In this document: positions 26,143 to 35,331 of the stretch, piece by piece
How positions within the stretch are numbered: the stretch's first letter is position 1
Layout: every line of letters starts with the position of its first letter
From: Nannocystis pusilla
Lineage (GTDB): Bacteria; Myxococcota_A; Polyangia; Nannocystales; Nannocystaceae
Reading direction: 5' to 3'
NCBI RefSeq assembly: GCF_026626665.1
Contig: NZ_JAPNKE010000002.1
Span: 9,072,001 to 9,136,000 of the forward strand
DNA: 64,000 bases
Made by a program: the position numbers and the translations under genes
The notes under the pieces: generated by a model
The model's database searches: none
The model's input: the letters and a program-made list of their open reading frames with translations, nothing else
Told to the model about the DNA's origin: nothing

Positions 26143-27545
26143 GTGACGTCGACGTCGCGTCGCACGTGGCTGCGCGGCGGGCTCGGGCTCGGGCTCGGGG
26201 CGCTGTGTCTGCCGTCGCTGCTGCCGCGCGGCGCGCGAGCACAAGCGGAAGCGCCGGTGCGACGCCTGCTGGTGGTGATGACGGAGCACGGCGCGGTGTA
26301 CCCGCGCTGGCGCATGCGCCCCGGCGAGATGCCCGAAGACGAGGACTGGGAGGTGCCGCTGTCGCCGCTCGCTGCGCCCGAGTTCAGCGAGGTCTTGCAA
26401 CCGCTCCACCGCCACCGCGCGCGCCTGTCGATCCTCGACGGGCTCGGCAACGCGGTGGGCCTGACGACCGCGCTCAACGAGCACAAGGAAGGGCACGCGA
26501 CGGCGCTGACGGGGACGCAGGCGGTGGAGCTCGAGGACGGCCCGGCGCACGCGCAGGGGCCGTCGATCGATCAGATCGTGGCGTCGGCGATAGCCGAGGC
26601 GGGCCAGATCGCGTCGCTGCAGGTGTCGCACGGCAGCTGGCCGTACTCCTACGACGCGAGCGGCAAGACGCTGCCCTACATCTACGAGCCGGCCGAGCTG
26701 TACACGCGGCTGTTCCCCGACGGGCCCGGCGGCGCGCCGCTGCCGACCGACGTGGCGGCGATCCGCGTCCGCCAGCGCCAGGTGGTCGAGCTGGCGCGCG
26801 CGCAATTCTCGGCGGTCGCGCCCCGCCTCGGCGCGGCCGACCGCGTCAAGGTCGAGCAGCACCGCGACCTGCTGCGCGCGCTCGAGCTGCAGCTGGAGGC
26901 GCTGTCCCAAAAGACATGTGACGTGCCGGCCCCGCCCGGAGAGGTGGCGCCCTGGGAAGAACCCGAGTGGTACGATCAGCGGACTGAGCTGTTCACGACG
27001 CTGATCGCGCTGGCGCTGTCGTGCGATCTCACCCGCGTCGGGGTGCTGGCGCTGTGGGGACTCCGCAACGAGCAGGTCGGTGCGCCGCCGGGAGACATCC
27101 ACAACGACTTCGCCCACGCGGTGTCGTCGGACCCGGTGGCCGCCCAGGTGATGACGAACTTCGGCCGCTACCACGCGGAGGACGTGGCGAAGTTGCTGGA
27201 TGTCCTCGAGGACATCCCGAGCGCCGGGGGACGCTGCTCGACGACACGCTGGTGGTGTGGTCGAGCGAGCTCGGGACGCCGGAGCACCAGCTGCACCACC
27301 TGCCCGTGGTGCTGGCCGGGGGCACCGGCTACTTCGACAAGCCGGGGCGCTACATCTACTGGCGGCAGACGAACGTGGTGCCCGGCCTGCTCGGCGACGA
27401 GCCGCAAGGCCCGCCGCACAACCGCCTGCTGGTGTCGATCGCCCGGGCGATGGGGGTCGAGCGCGAGGCGGTCGGGGTGACGTCGGTGCCGCTCAAGGGC
27501 GGCGCGAAGCTCGACTGCACCGGCGAGCTCGATCGCCTGCGGTGA
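26143..27545 (+). CDS. Tat-exported DUF1552 protein (one frameshift)
   Basis: About 467 residues from GTG 26143, with GGAGG just upstream. The twin-arginine signal is SRRTWLRGGLGLGLGALCLP. DUF1552 features follow: RLLVVMTEHGAVYPRW, EHKEGHATALTGT, SIDQIVASAI and VVWSSELG near the end. DUF1552 proteins usually occur with cytochrome-containing DUF1592/DUF1588 partners, which are not beside it here. The frame shifts by one base at about 27218-27230, where GGGGG should be six G (SAGG-TLLDDTLVVWSSEL). The dyad at 27198-27217 lies directly before the shift. A second dyad is at 26900-26919. Confidence 0.83.
26900..27217. repeat. Two dyads inside the DUF1552 gene
   Basis: 26900-26919 (CGCTGTCC CAAA AGACATGT) and 27198-27217 (GGATGTCC TCGA GGACATCC). 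The second is a perfect 20-bp palindrome encoding DVLEDIP. Confidence 0.85.
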
Positions 27546-27550
27546 GCCGG

Positions 27551-27934
27551 TCAGCGGCCGAGCAGGGCGCTGCGCTTCATGATCGCGAGGTTGATCGCCG
27601 AGGCCACTTCGAGCGCGACCTTCTCGTCGCGGGCGCGGAACGCCTTCTGCTCGGCGGCGCCCGTAGTGAGGACGACCTCGGTGTATTTGCCGAAGATGGC
27701 GTAGAGGACGCCGGCGACGATCACGACGGCGCCGATGACGATGGCCTCGGTCGAACGGGTCAGCGCCAATGTCAGGCCGACGAGGGCGATGACCGTGCCA
27801 TGAATGCGGCAAGCTGTGTCCGTCGCCGCCTTTACGGAGGTGATGTTGGCGACCGCATAGGTGGTGCCGCCGCTCACCACGCGGGCCGGAGTGATTTTGA
27901 CGGCGCCGAGCTCGAACAATACTTCTTCAGCCAT
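27551..27934 (-). CDS. DUF6232 family membrane protein
   Basis: A 127-residue protein. The N-terminal beta-rich part (VKITPARVVSGGTTYAVANI) matches the DUF6232 pattern. Two membrane helices follow (IHGTVIALVGLTLALT and AIVIGAVVIVAGVLYAIFG), then a short C-terminal region. Function unknown. It is convergent with the DUF1552 gene, with 5 bp between stops. Confidence 0.78.
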   Translation of the reverse strand: MAEEVLFELGAVKITPARVVSGGTTYAVANITSVKAATDTACRIHGTVIALVGLTLALTRSTEAIVIGAVVIVAGVLYAIFGKYTEVVLTTGAAEQKAFRARDEKVALEVASAINLAIMKRSALLGR

Positions 27935-28093
27935 ACGCCCCAGGCTGCACCGCTGCTCGTGGAGTCGTCAATGTCCACAGTATATCGAGTGGATGCGTGT
28001 ATCGTTACGCCGTTTCCGGTCACCCCGTTTTTCGATTTTCTGCGTAACGTTGCGCACGCTTCGATGGACGCGGCCGATGCTCGCGCGTAGCGC

Positions 28094-28381
28094 TCACGAC
28101 AGCCAGGCGACGATCAGCGAGGCGAGGGTGGTGGCGGCGGCGGGCTCGTCGAGGCGGCCGCGGAACAGCTCGCGGCCGAGGGCCTCGGCCGCGCCGATGA
28201 TGGCGACGCAGCGGCGCTGCAGCTCGCGGGGCGGCAAGGAGGAGAACGGGGCGAGGGCGTTGCGGTAGATCGTGACGTAGCGGTCCTGTAGCTCCTGCGC
28301 CACGGCCTCGGACTCGCTGTCGCCCTGCAGGGCGGCGAGGATCGCCAGCCACTCCGGGCCGACGGTGACGTAGCAGTGCAT
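28094..28381 (-). CDS. Small helical protein of unknown function
   Basis: A 95-residue, mostly helical protein (MHCYVTVGPEWLAILAALQ ... RELQRRCVAIIGAAEALG). No motif is recognised. Codon use is typical of genes here. It is alone on its strand, about 160 bp from DUF6232. Confidence 0.5.
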   Translation of the reverse strand: MHCYVTVGPEWLAILAALQGDSESEAVAQELQDRYVTIYRNALAPFSSLPPRELQRRCVAIIGAAEALGRELFRGRLDEPAAATTLASLIVAWLS

Positions 28382-28574
28382 GTAGTCGAATGGTCGAGCC
28401 CGCTATCTTCTTGCAGCTCAGTTCGTGATTCGGAATGCACGGTCCGCATAAATGCGCGGCGCCTTTTTTGCGCGGGGCGATGCGACAACGAATCGTCGCA
28501 CCTGTCATCCCCCAGGAAGGCCCGGGAATGGGGCTCACCGACCGAACCGAACTGAACCGTAAGGAGAACGATCC
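28382..28574 (+). promoter_or_regulatory. Upstream region of the Cys-rich lipoprotein gene
   Basis: A less G+C-rich 193-bp region. It contains an inverted repeat TGCGACAA-CGAA-TCGTCGCA (one mismatch, about 28480-28500) that could be an operator or a hairpin, and a strong Shine-Dalgarno AAGGAG at 28561-28566, 8 nt before the ATG. No clear -35/-10 pair is seen. Confidence 0.4.
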
Positions 28575-28961
28575 ATGACGAAGAAGATGTTGGCCGGACT
28601 GGGCGTGATGGTGTTTTCGCTGGCGATCGGCGGCTGCGACGAGGCGAGCTTCGTCGCCGAGGAAGAGGCGCGGATCGACGCCGAGGAGCTGGCCGTCGCG
28701 GAAGACGAGGCGGAAGAGCGGCAGAACTCCGTCGACGACGGGCCCCGGGATCTGGCGGCGCCGGTCAGACCGGCCGAGGATCCGTGCAGCGACCAGTACA
28801 TGGAATACAGCCACGCGTTTCATGCCTGTGGCACCTGCTCGAACGGCCGGGTCAACAACATCATGAAGCGGACCTGCTTCGGGACCGGCGCTTGGTGCCC
28901 GAAAGAATGCACCGGGTGGGAACCGCACATCTCGACGTGCGTGCCGTGCGAAGACTGGTGA
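28575..28961 (+). CDS. Small Cys-rich lipoprotein
   Basis: 128 residues with a lipoprotein signal MTKKMLAGLGVMVFSLAIGGC (Cys 21). An acidic stretch follows (AEEEARIDAEELAVAEDEAE), then a compact C-terminal domain of about 55 residues with eight cysteines (CSDQY, HACGTC, RTCFGTGAWCPKEC, STCVPC), which should form disulphides outside the cell. It resembles no family I know. Own promoter region upstream and a strong hairpin downstream suggest a single-gene unit. Confidence 0.82.
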   Translation: MTKKMLAGLGVMVFSLAIGGCDEASFVAEEEARIDAEELAVAEDEAEERQNSVDDGPRDLAAPVRPAEDPCSDQYMEYSHAFHACGTCSNGRVNNIMKRTCFGTGAWCPKECTGWEPHISTCVPCEDW

Positions 28962-28978
28962 GCCGTCGCGGCGCTTCC

Positions 28979-29011
28979 GGCCAGGCCGTCGATTCGCGCG
29001 ACGGCCCGGCC
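28979..29011. terminator. Bidirectional terminator hairpin
   Basis: Arms GGCCAGGCCGTCG and CGACGGCCCGGCC with one mismatch and a 7-nt loop. It lies between the convergent stops at 28961 and 29034. No T-tract, but the stem is very stable. Confidence 0.65.
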
Positions 29012-29033
29012 TGCTCGCCGCCGTGACGACGGC

Positions 29034-29943
29034 TCACGTCCAGGCGTCGCAGAGCTCCGCCGCGATGCTCACCGTTTTGAGATGAATCTCGACCACGTCC
29101 TCGAGCTCCTTGGCGTAGCCGCCGGCCATCGAGATGGCCGTGGGGACATGTGCTTCACGCAATGTCCGTAAAACCAGGCAGTCGCGCTGCGCCAGGCCCT
29201 CCTTCGTGAGGGCCAGACGGCCGAGGCGGTCGCCCTCGTAGGGGTCGGCGCCGGCGAGGTAGATGGCGAGGTCGGGGCGGGCGCGGGCGAGCGCTTCGGT
29301 GAGGCCGCGGCCCAGGGCGGCGAGGTAGTCGGCGTCGCCGGTGCGATCGGGCAGGTCGATGTCGAGGTCGCTCGTCTGTTTTTTGAAGGGGTAGTTCTTG
29401 GCGCCGTGGATCGAGAAGGTGAAGATGGTGTCGTCGCCGGCGAGGATGCTGGCGGTGCCGTCGCCCTGGTGGACGTCGCAGTCGACCACGAGGACGCGGT
29501 CGGCGCGGCGCTCGGCCTGCATGACGCGGGCCGCCACGGCGCTGTCGTTGAACACGCAGTAGCCGTCGCCGTGGTCGCGGGAGGCGTGGTGGGTGCCGCC
29601 GGCCAGGTTGACGGCGAAGCTCTGGTGGATCAGCGCGGCCCGGCAGGCGCCGATGGTGGCGCCGGTCGACCGCAGGGAGCGCTCGACCATGGCCTCCGAC
29701 CAGGGGAAGCCGATCTCGCGCTGCTCGCGGGCGCTGAGCTCGCCGCGGCAGACGCGGTCGACGTAGCCCGGGTCGTGCGCCAGCGCGAGCTGCTCCCGGG
29801 TGGCGCGCTCGGGCACGTGCATCTCGGAGGGGTCGACCAGGCCGCTGGCGGCCACGCGCGCGCAGGGCGGCGTATTTGGCCATCGGGAAGCGGTGGCCGG
29901 GCGGCAGCGGCAGCACGAACTGGTCGGAATAAAACACGTGCAT
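29034..29943 (-). CDS. Histone deacetylase/acetoin-utilisation family protein (one frameshift)
   Basis: A zinc-dependent deacetylase of the arginase/deacetylase superfamily. The start at ATG 29943 gives MHVFYSDQFVLPLPPGHRFPM, the family N terminus. A one-base shift near 29853-29870 in a CG run joins it to the rest. Catalytic features are GGTHHASRDHGDGYCVFND (the His pair), DCDVHQGDG (Asp/His metal ligands), SIHGAKNYPF and YLAGADPYEGDRLG (second metal Asp). Length of about 302 residues fits the short bacterial type. Substrate unknown: an acetyl-lysine or polyamine is possible. A degenerate dyad is at 29146-29165. Confidence 0.86.
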
Positions 29944-30030
29944 GCGCCCTGACGATGCCACGCCCCGGCTGCGCGCGCATCGGACGGGGAGCACTGGCGA
30001 GGAGACCAGACCTCGCGCTATACCGGCGCC

Positions 30031-31587
30031 ATGGCCGCGATCGACTCGCTGCTCAAGATCCTCGACGCCCAGAAGGCCGACGGCCTGGTCCTCGCCTCCG
30101 AACGCGTCCCCTCGCTCAAACGCGCCGGCGCCGACGTGCCGCTGTCGATGCCGAAGGTCAGCCACGAGATGGTGGCGATGTTCTTCGAGGACCTCGTCAC
30201 CCCGGAGCAGCGCCAGGAGCTCGACGCCCGCAAGTCGGTCAAGGTCGAGCACACCTTCGAAGGCCAGCGCTTCTCCGGCGAGATCAAGATCGACGGCGGG
30301 CGCTACCACCTGAGCCTGGCCAAGGCGCGGGTGGCCGCCGGGGCGGGTGCCGGAAGACCTGTCCCTCAGGACAGCCACCCGGTGCCCGACCTGCCGCCGG
30401 TCCGCGCCCCCGCGCCGCCGCCTCCCGTGCGACCGGCGCCGGTGCGCAGCGCGGCCGCCCCGGTGGCCGCGCCGCAGCCGGTGGCGCCGGAACCTGTCGT
30501 CGAGGACATGTCCGAAGAGCCCGACGAGGAGGCGCAGCGGGCGGCCGACGAGCTGCGCGGGGTGCTGCAGCGGGCTCACTGGGAGGGGGCGGCCGACGTG
30601 ATCTTCTCGGCCGGGCTGGCGCCGCGGGTGCGCACCGCCGGCGATCTGCGCGAGATCGGGACGCCGGCCTCGGAGGCGGCGATCGCGGCGCTGTTTTCAA
30701 AAGTGCTGGGGCCGGAGCAGCGGGCCCGACTGCGCTCGGCGGGCAGCGTCGACACGGCGCTCGACCTCGGCGGGCTGCGCTTCCGCGCCAACGTGTTCCG
30801 CCAGCAGCGCGGGCTGTCGGCCGCGCTCCGGCCGGTGCGCGACAAGGCGCCGACGCTGTCCGAGCTCGGTCTGCCCGACGACTTCACCGCGCTGGTCGGC
30901 TACCCGGCGGGGCTGGTGCTGTTCACGGGGCCGACGGGCTCGGGCAAGTCGACGACGCTGGCGGCGCTGGTGGAGCACGTCAACCGCTCGGCGGCGAAGC
31001 ACGTGGTGACGCTCGAGGACCCGATCGAGCACGTGTTCACGAGCAAGAAGGCGCTGATCCACCAGCGCGAGGTGGGGCGCGACGTGGCCAGCTTCGCCGA
31101 GGGGCTGCGCGCGTCGCTGCGCGAGGCGCCCGACATCATCCTGCTCGGCGAGATGCGCGACCCGGAGACGATCTCGGCGGCGCTGACGGCCGCGGAGACG
31201 GGCCACCTGGTGCTTTCGACGCTGCACGCGGCCGGCGCGGCGATGGCGGTCGACCGCATCATCGACGGCTTCTCCGGCCACCAGCAGGCGCAGGTGCGCC
31301 TCCAGCTGGCGGGCACGCTGAAGGCGATCGTGACGCAGGTGCTGGTGCCGGTGTCGCGGAACGAGCGCGCGGTGGCGTTTGAGAAGATGCTGGTGACGGC
31401 GGCGGTGGCGGCCCAGATCCGCGAGGGCCGCGGGCACCAGATCGCCACGGCCATCCAGACCGGGCGGGCCGACGGGATGGTGTCGCTCGAGCAGTCGCTG
31501 GCGGCGCTGGTCCGCGCGCGCAAGGTGTCGCTCGAGGCGGCGATGGGCGCGGCGCAAGACCCAGAGGCGCTGCGTCGGTCGCTGTGA
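30031..31587 (+). CDS. PilT-like secretion/retraction ATPase with N-terminal extension
   Basis: 518 residues. The C-terminal ~350 residues are a PilT/GspE-type ATPase: Walker A GPTGSGKS at 300-307, Asp box TLEDPIEHVF, Walker B IILLGEMRDPE, and His box GHLVLSTLHAAG. These power pilus retraction or related machines at the inner membrane. Standard PilT is about 340 residues; here a separate N-terminal domain (1-100) and a Pro/Ala-rich linker (about 105-165) are added. The linker carries two dyads. No pilin or other pilus gene is nearby. Its TGA overlaps the ATG of the next gene. Confidence 0.88.
   Translation: MAAIDSLLKILDAQKADGLVLASERVPSLKRAGADVPLSMPKVSHEMVAMFFEDLVTPEQRQELDARKSVKVEHTFEGQRFSGEIKIDGGRYHLSLAKARVAAGAGAGRPVPQDSHPVPDLPPVRAPAPPPPVRPAPVRSAAAPVAAPQPVAPEPVVEDMSEEPDEEAQRAADELRGVLQRAHWEGAADVIFSAGLAPRVRTAGDLREIGTPASEAAIAALFSKVLGPEQRARLRSAGSVDTALDLGGLRFRANVFRQQRGLSAALRPVRDKAPTLSELGLPDDFTALVGYPAGLVLFTGPTGSGKSTTLAALVEHVNRSAAKHVVTLEDPIEHVFTSKKALIHQREVGRDVASFAEGLRASLREAPDIILLGEMRDPETISAALTAAETGHLVLSTLHAAGAAMAVDRIIDGFSGHQQAQVRLQLAGTLKAIVTQVLVPVSRNERAVAFEKMLVTAAVAAQIREGRGHQIATAIQTGRADGMVSLEQSLAALVRARKVSLEAAMGAAQDPEALRRSL
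30357..30511. repeat. Two dyads in the PilT-like gene linker
   Basis: 30357-30376 (ACCTGTCC CTCA GGACAGCC, encoding PVPQDS) and 30492-30511 (ACCTGTCG TCGA GGACATGT, encoding PVVEDM). Confidence 0.88.
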
Positions 31588-33173
31588 TGCCGGCCAGGCG
31601 CGGGCAGAAGATCGCCGTCGTCGCGCTGGCGGTCGCCACCGCGGTCGCGCTGCTGCTGCACGCGCGCGCGTGGCAGTTCGTCTGCGACGACGCGTACATC
31701 TCGTTCCGCTACGCCTGGAACCTCGCCGAGCACGGGGCGCTCGAGTACAACCTCGGCGAGCGGGTCGAGGGCTATACGAATTTCTCGTGGGTGGTCGTGC
31801 TGGCCTTCGGGACATGTCTCGGAGCGCTGCCCGAGGTGCTGGCGCCGTGGCTTACGCAGCTCGGGGCGCTGGCCGGGGCGGCCGCGACCGTGGTGCTGGT
31901 GCGGGCGCTGCGAGGGGCGAGCGCGTGGTCGGCGGCCGACCTCATCCCGGCGTTCTTGCTGGCGGCGGCGCCAGAGTACGTGGTGTGGGCCCACGGCGGG
32001 CTCGAGACGTCGTGGGCGGCCGCGCTGACGATCGCGGCGATGGCTGCGACCGCGAGCGGGCGCTGGCGCGCGGCCGGGGTGGCGACGGCGCTGGCGGGGC
32101 TGACCCGGCCCGACGCGGTGCTGCCGATCGGGGTGTTTTTTGCGACATGGTCGATGGGGCATGTCCTCGGGGGCAGGCGAGAGAGGTTACCGTCGGTGCG
32201 CGAGGCCGCGGTCGCGGCGGCGCTGGCGGGCGGGCCGTTGCTCGCGCACCTGCTGTGGCGGTGGACGTACTACGGGGAGTGGCTGCCGAACACGTGGGCG
32301 ATCAAGCAGCACGGCCGGCTGCTGCGCGACACGTTCGGGGTCGCCTACGTGACGACGTGGGCGAGCGCGCTGCGGCTGGTGTGGCTGGCACCGCTGGGGC
32401 TGCTGCTGCGGGCCCGGCACGCGCCGCTGGTGCTCCCCATCGCGGCGGTGCTCGGTTACGCGTGGTCGGTCGGCGGCGACTTCATGGCCTACGGGCGCTT
32501 TCTAGTGGCCACCGCGCTGACTGCCGGGCTGGTCGGCTGGCTGCTGGTCGAAGCAGGCGAGCGCGTGCTCGGGCCGCGCGGACCGGCGGCGGCGACCGGC
32601 GTGGGCCTGGCGCTGGCGGCTGTCCTCGGGGTCATGTCGCGCGATCGTTTGATTGGGGATCGGGCGACGCCGACGGGGTGGATCGACGGGCGCTGGGAGG
32701 GCGTGACCGCGATGGATCGGTTCGCGCGCGAGCGGGTGGCCGCAGGGACATGGTTTAAAAATAATGTCCCGGGGGACATCACGATCTCGGTCGGGGCGGC
32801 GGGGGCGTTGCCGTACGCGTCGAAGTTGCGGGCGGTCGACGTGTACGGGCTGGTCGACCGCTGGCCGCGCGAGGTCGAGGTGCGGCCGCAGGCGAAGGCG
32901 CGACCCGGGCATCAGCTGATGGCGCCGCAGGCGGTGATCGTCGCGCGCGACCCCGATCTGCTGTGTCACGTCGGGTACGTCGGGCCGAAGCGGCCGCCGC
33001 CGTCCGCGGCGCAGAACCGGGGCTTCGGGCGCGACATGGTGTGGGCGTGCGCCGAGCCGGGCTCGGTGGCCGACCCGCATGAGGCCGATGGTGTGCTCGA
33101 GGTCGGCTATTACTGTTGCTTGCGCCGGCGCGGGCACGCGGTCGGGCCCTTCGTCGACGGGGTGGCGCAGTGA
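31587..33173 (+). CDS. GT-C-type membrane glycosyltransferase (arabinofuranosyltransferase-like)
   Basis: 528 residues, with about ten helices. The N-terminal loop reads CDDAYISFRYAWNLAEHGAL and then VEGYTNFSW, the signature of the AftB-like membrane transferases that use polyprenyl-phosphate sugars; the Asp pair is the likely catalytic site. A soluble C-terminal part of about 130 residues follows. The ATG overlaps the PilT-like stop (TGATG) and its own stop overlaps the next start (GTGA), so three genes are coupled. Dyads lie at 32159-32178 and 32762-32781. Confidence 0.83.
   Translation: MPARRGQKIAVVALAVATAVALLLHARAWQFVCDDAYISFRYAWNLAEHGALEYNLGERVEGYTNFSWVVVLAFGTCLGALPEVLAPWLTQLGALAGAAATVVLVRALRGASAWSAADLIPAFLLAAAPEYVVWAHGGLETSWAAALTIAAMAATASGRWRAAGVATALAGLTRPDAVLPIGVFFATWSMGHVLGGRRERLPSVREAAVAAALAGGPLLAHLLWRWTYYGEWLPNTWAIKQHGRLLRDTFGVAYVTTWASALRLVWLAPLGLLLRARHAPLVLPIAAVLGYAWSVGGDFMAYGRFLVATALTAGLVGWLLVEAGERVLGPRGPAAATGVGLALAAVLGVMSRDRLIGDRATPTGWIDGRWEGVTAMDRFARERVAAGTWFKNNVPGDITISVGAAGALPYASKLRAVDVYGLVDRWPREVEVRPQAKARPGHQLMAPQAVIVARDPDLLCHVGYVGPKRPPPSAAQNRGFGRDMVWACAEPGSVADPHEADGVLEVGYYCCLRRRGHAVGPFVDGVAQ
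32159..32781. repeat. Two dyads inside the arabinosyltransferase-like gene
   Basis: 32159-32178 (GCATGTCC TCGG GGGCAGGC) and 32762-32781 (TAATGTCC CGGG GGACATCA). A further GGACATGG half-site lies just before the second, around a TTTAAAAATAA stretch. Confidence 0.82.
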
Positions 33174-34729
33174 GCGTGTGGGTGGCGCGCCTGCGGGCGC
33201 TGGTGGTCGCGCTGACGATCGCGTGGGCGGTCGCGATGGCGGTCGTGTTCGCGTGCCGGATCGGCTTCCCGCTCGAGCTCGAATGGATGGAGGGCGGCAG
33301 CCTGCACACGGCGCTGCGGCTGCAGCAGGGGCAGAGCATCTATCCCGAGCCTTCGGCCGAGTTCGTGCCGTTCTTGTACACGCCGCTGTATCCGGCGGTG
33401 CTGGCGGTGCTCGGCTGGGTGCTGCCGCTCGGCTACGTGCTCGGGCGGGCGGTGAGCGTCGCGGCGATCGGGGCGGTGGCCGCGGGGCTGTGGCGGCTGG
33501 TGCGATTCGAGGGCAAGCCGCGCGCGCACGCGGCGGCGGCGGTCGGGCTGTTCCTGTCGGGCTACGTGTTCACGTTCCGCTGGTACGACGTGGCCCGCGC
33601 GGACAGCTTGTTCCTGGCGCTGTTGCTGTGGGGGTTGATCTTGCTGCGCGAGAGCGCGGGGAGCCTGCGCCGGGTGGTGGCGGCGGGCGTGCTGGTCGCG
33701 TCGGCGTTCTGGGCCAAGCAGACCGCCGCGGTGTTCGTGCTGGCGAGCGGGGTCGCCGGGCTCATCGTGGCACCGCGACTGGTGTGGATCTACGCGGCCA
33801 CGATCGCGGCGATCGACGGCGGCGGCGTGCTGCTCGGGCAGTGGCTGACCGAGGGGCGGCTGTGGACGTATGTTTTTAAGTTGCATCAATCGCACGCGTT
33901 CAACGCGGTGCGGTTCTGGCGCAAGACCTGGGGGATGTTTTTACACGCGGCGCCGTTCCTGGCGGTGCTGGTGGGGCTGATCGGCGGGCGTTGGCTGGCC
34001 GCTCGGGCATGGCGTAAAGGGCATGTCCGTGAAGACAGGTGGCGGGGGCCGGCGTACTGGGGGGTGATGGCGGCGGCGGGGCTGCTGGTGTCGGCGCTGG
34101 GCTATTCGACGCAGTGGGCCGAGCCGAACGCGTTCATGCCGGGGGTGTGCTTCGCGGCGGCGTGGCTGGCGGTGGTGCTGCCGGTCGGGCGCGGCGAGGC
34201 GGCGGCGTTGGGGCTGGTGGCGGCGCAGCTGGTGTTCGCGCTGGTGACCGAGCCGACCTATCAGCCGATCCAGGACCGCGGGCTGGCGGGTCTTCGGGAC
34301 AGCTATGTGAAGCAAGACCTGTCGCGGACGATCCCGCCGGCGGCGCTGCGCGAGCGGGCGGCGGCGCTGCGGGCCGAGCTCGCGGGCGAGCCGCGGGCGA
34401 TCCTGGCGCTGCACCGGCCGTGGTGGAGCGTGCTGGCCGGAGGACCGGGGCACGTGGGGTCGATGGGGATCCATGATGTCCCGAAGGACAGGCAGAAGGA
34501 GATCGAGGCGAGCCTGGCCGCGGCGGTGAGTCGCGGGGATTTTGCGGCGATCTGGATCGAAGGCGACGCGCCGGCGTGGCTGCGCGGGCCGCTGCGGCGG
34601 CGCTACGCGGCCGGGCGCCAGCTGGCCGGCGAGGAGCGCGTGCTGCCGATGACGGGCTACATGTCCGCGGCCGGGATGGTGACGCCGTGGACGGGCGTGC
34701 AGCACGAGTACGTGCGGCGGAGCGAGTGA
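33170..34729 (+). CDS. Polytopic membrane protein, GT-C-like
   Basis: 519 residues from GTG 33170, which overlaps the previous stop. After the first helix it has FPLELEWMEGGSLHTALRLQ and then YPEPSAEFVPFLYTPLYPAV, a pattern of GT39/GT87-like transferases (acidic residues in the first extracytoplasmic loop). About nine helices, then a soluble C-terminal region. Probably a partner of the preceding transferase in making a surface glycan. Dyads at 34021-34040 and 34474-34493 fall in a loop and in the soluble part. Confidence 0.78.
   Translation: MSVWVARLRALVVALTIAWAVAMAVVFACRIGFPLELEWMEGGSLHTALRLQQGQSIYPEPSAEFVPFLYTPLYPAVLAVLGWVLPLGYVLGRAVSVAAIGAVAAGLWRLVRFEGKPRAHAAAAVGLFLSGYVFTFRWYDVARADSLFLALLLWGLILLRESAGSLRRVVAAGVLVASAFWAKQTAAVFVLASGVAGLIVAPRLVWIYAATIAAIDGGGVLLGQWLTEGRLWTYVFKLHQSHAFNAVRFWRKTWGMFLHAAPFLAVLVGLIGGRWLAARAWRKGHVREDRWRGPAYWGVMAAAGLLVSALGYSTQWAEPNAFMPGVCFAAAWLAVVLPVGRGEAAALGLVAAQLVFALVTEPTYQPIQDRGLAGLRDSYVKQDLSRTIPPAALRERAAALRAELAGEPRAILALHRPWWSVLAGGPGHVGSMGIHDVPKDRQKEIEASLAAAVSRGDFAAIWIEGDAPAWLRGPLRRRYAAGRQLAGEERVLPMTGYMSAAGMVTPWTGVQHEYVRRSE
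34021..34493. repeat. Two dyads inside the GT-C-like gene
   Basis: 34021-34040 (GCATGTCC GTGA AGACAGGT, encoding HVREDR) and 34474-34493 (TGATGTCC CGAA GGACAGGC, encoding DVPKDR). Confidence 0.87.
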
Positions 34730-34836
34730 GCGCGTCGGGTCCGTGCTCGGCTCGCGGGAGCGTCGCGGGCGGCGCGATCGCAAACGCGCGGCGCGGGGCG
34801 AGCGACCGCGCCGGCGGGCGGTGATAAGCTCGGCGG

Positions 34837-35331
34837 GTGCGGACGCTGCGACCGCTCGAGCTCGACGACGCGGGCTGGCTGGCTCGTGCGGGCGCGGGAG
34901 AGCCGGAGTTCGGCGACGCGATCCCGCTGCCGGGCGCGGAGGCCGAGGGATGGGTGCGCGAGCAGCTGCGGCGGCGTGAGGCGGGCGAGGCGTTCGTGTT
35001 CGTGGTCGTCGCGGCGGGCGTGCCGGTGGGCACCACACGGCTGGGCTGCTTCACGCCCGATCGACGGGCGGCGCAGGTCAGCTACTGGACGGCTCCGTTC
35101 GCGCGGGGGCGCGGCCACGCGACGGCGGCCGCCGGCTCGACCCTGGCGTTCGCCCGCGACGCCCTGGCGCTCGCGTACGTGCACAGCTACGTCGCGCGGT
35201 CCAACGTCGCCTCGCGCCTGGTGCTCGAGCGCAACGCGTTCGTGCGGACGGCGGTGGGGCGGCGGCGCGGTCGCCTCGAGCTGGTGGACCGCTACGACCG
35301 GCGGTGGACGGAGGGAGGGGCATGGAGATAA
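34837..35331 (+). CDS. GNAT family N-acetyltransferase
   Basis: A 164-residue protein of the RimJ/RimL-like GNAT group. It starts at GTG 34837 (MRTLRPLELDDAGWL). The strand VPVGTTRLGCF, the acetyl-CoA loop ARGRGHATAAAGSTLAFA and the late segment YVARSNVASRLVLERNAF are the usual GNAT elements. Acceptor unknown. Its end overlaps the start of the next gene by 10 bp. Confidence 0.85.
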   Translation: MRTLRPLELDDAGWLARAGAGEPEFGDAIPLPGAEAEGWVREQLRRREAGEAFVFVVVAAGVPVGTTRLGCFTPDRRAAQVSYWTAPFARGRGHATAAAGSTLAFARDALALAYVHSYVARSNVASRLVLERNAFVRTAVGRRRGRLELVDRYDRRWTEGGAWR

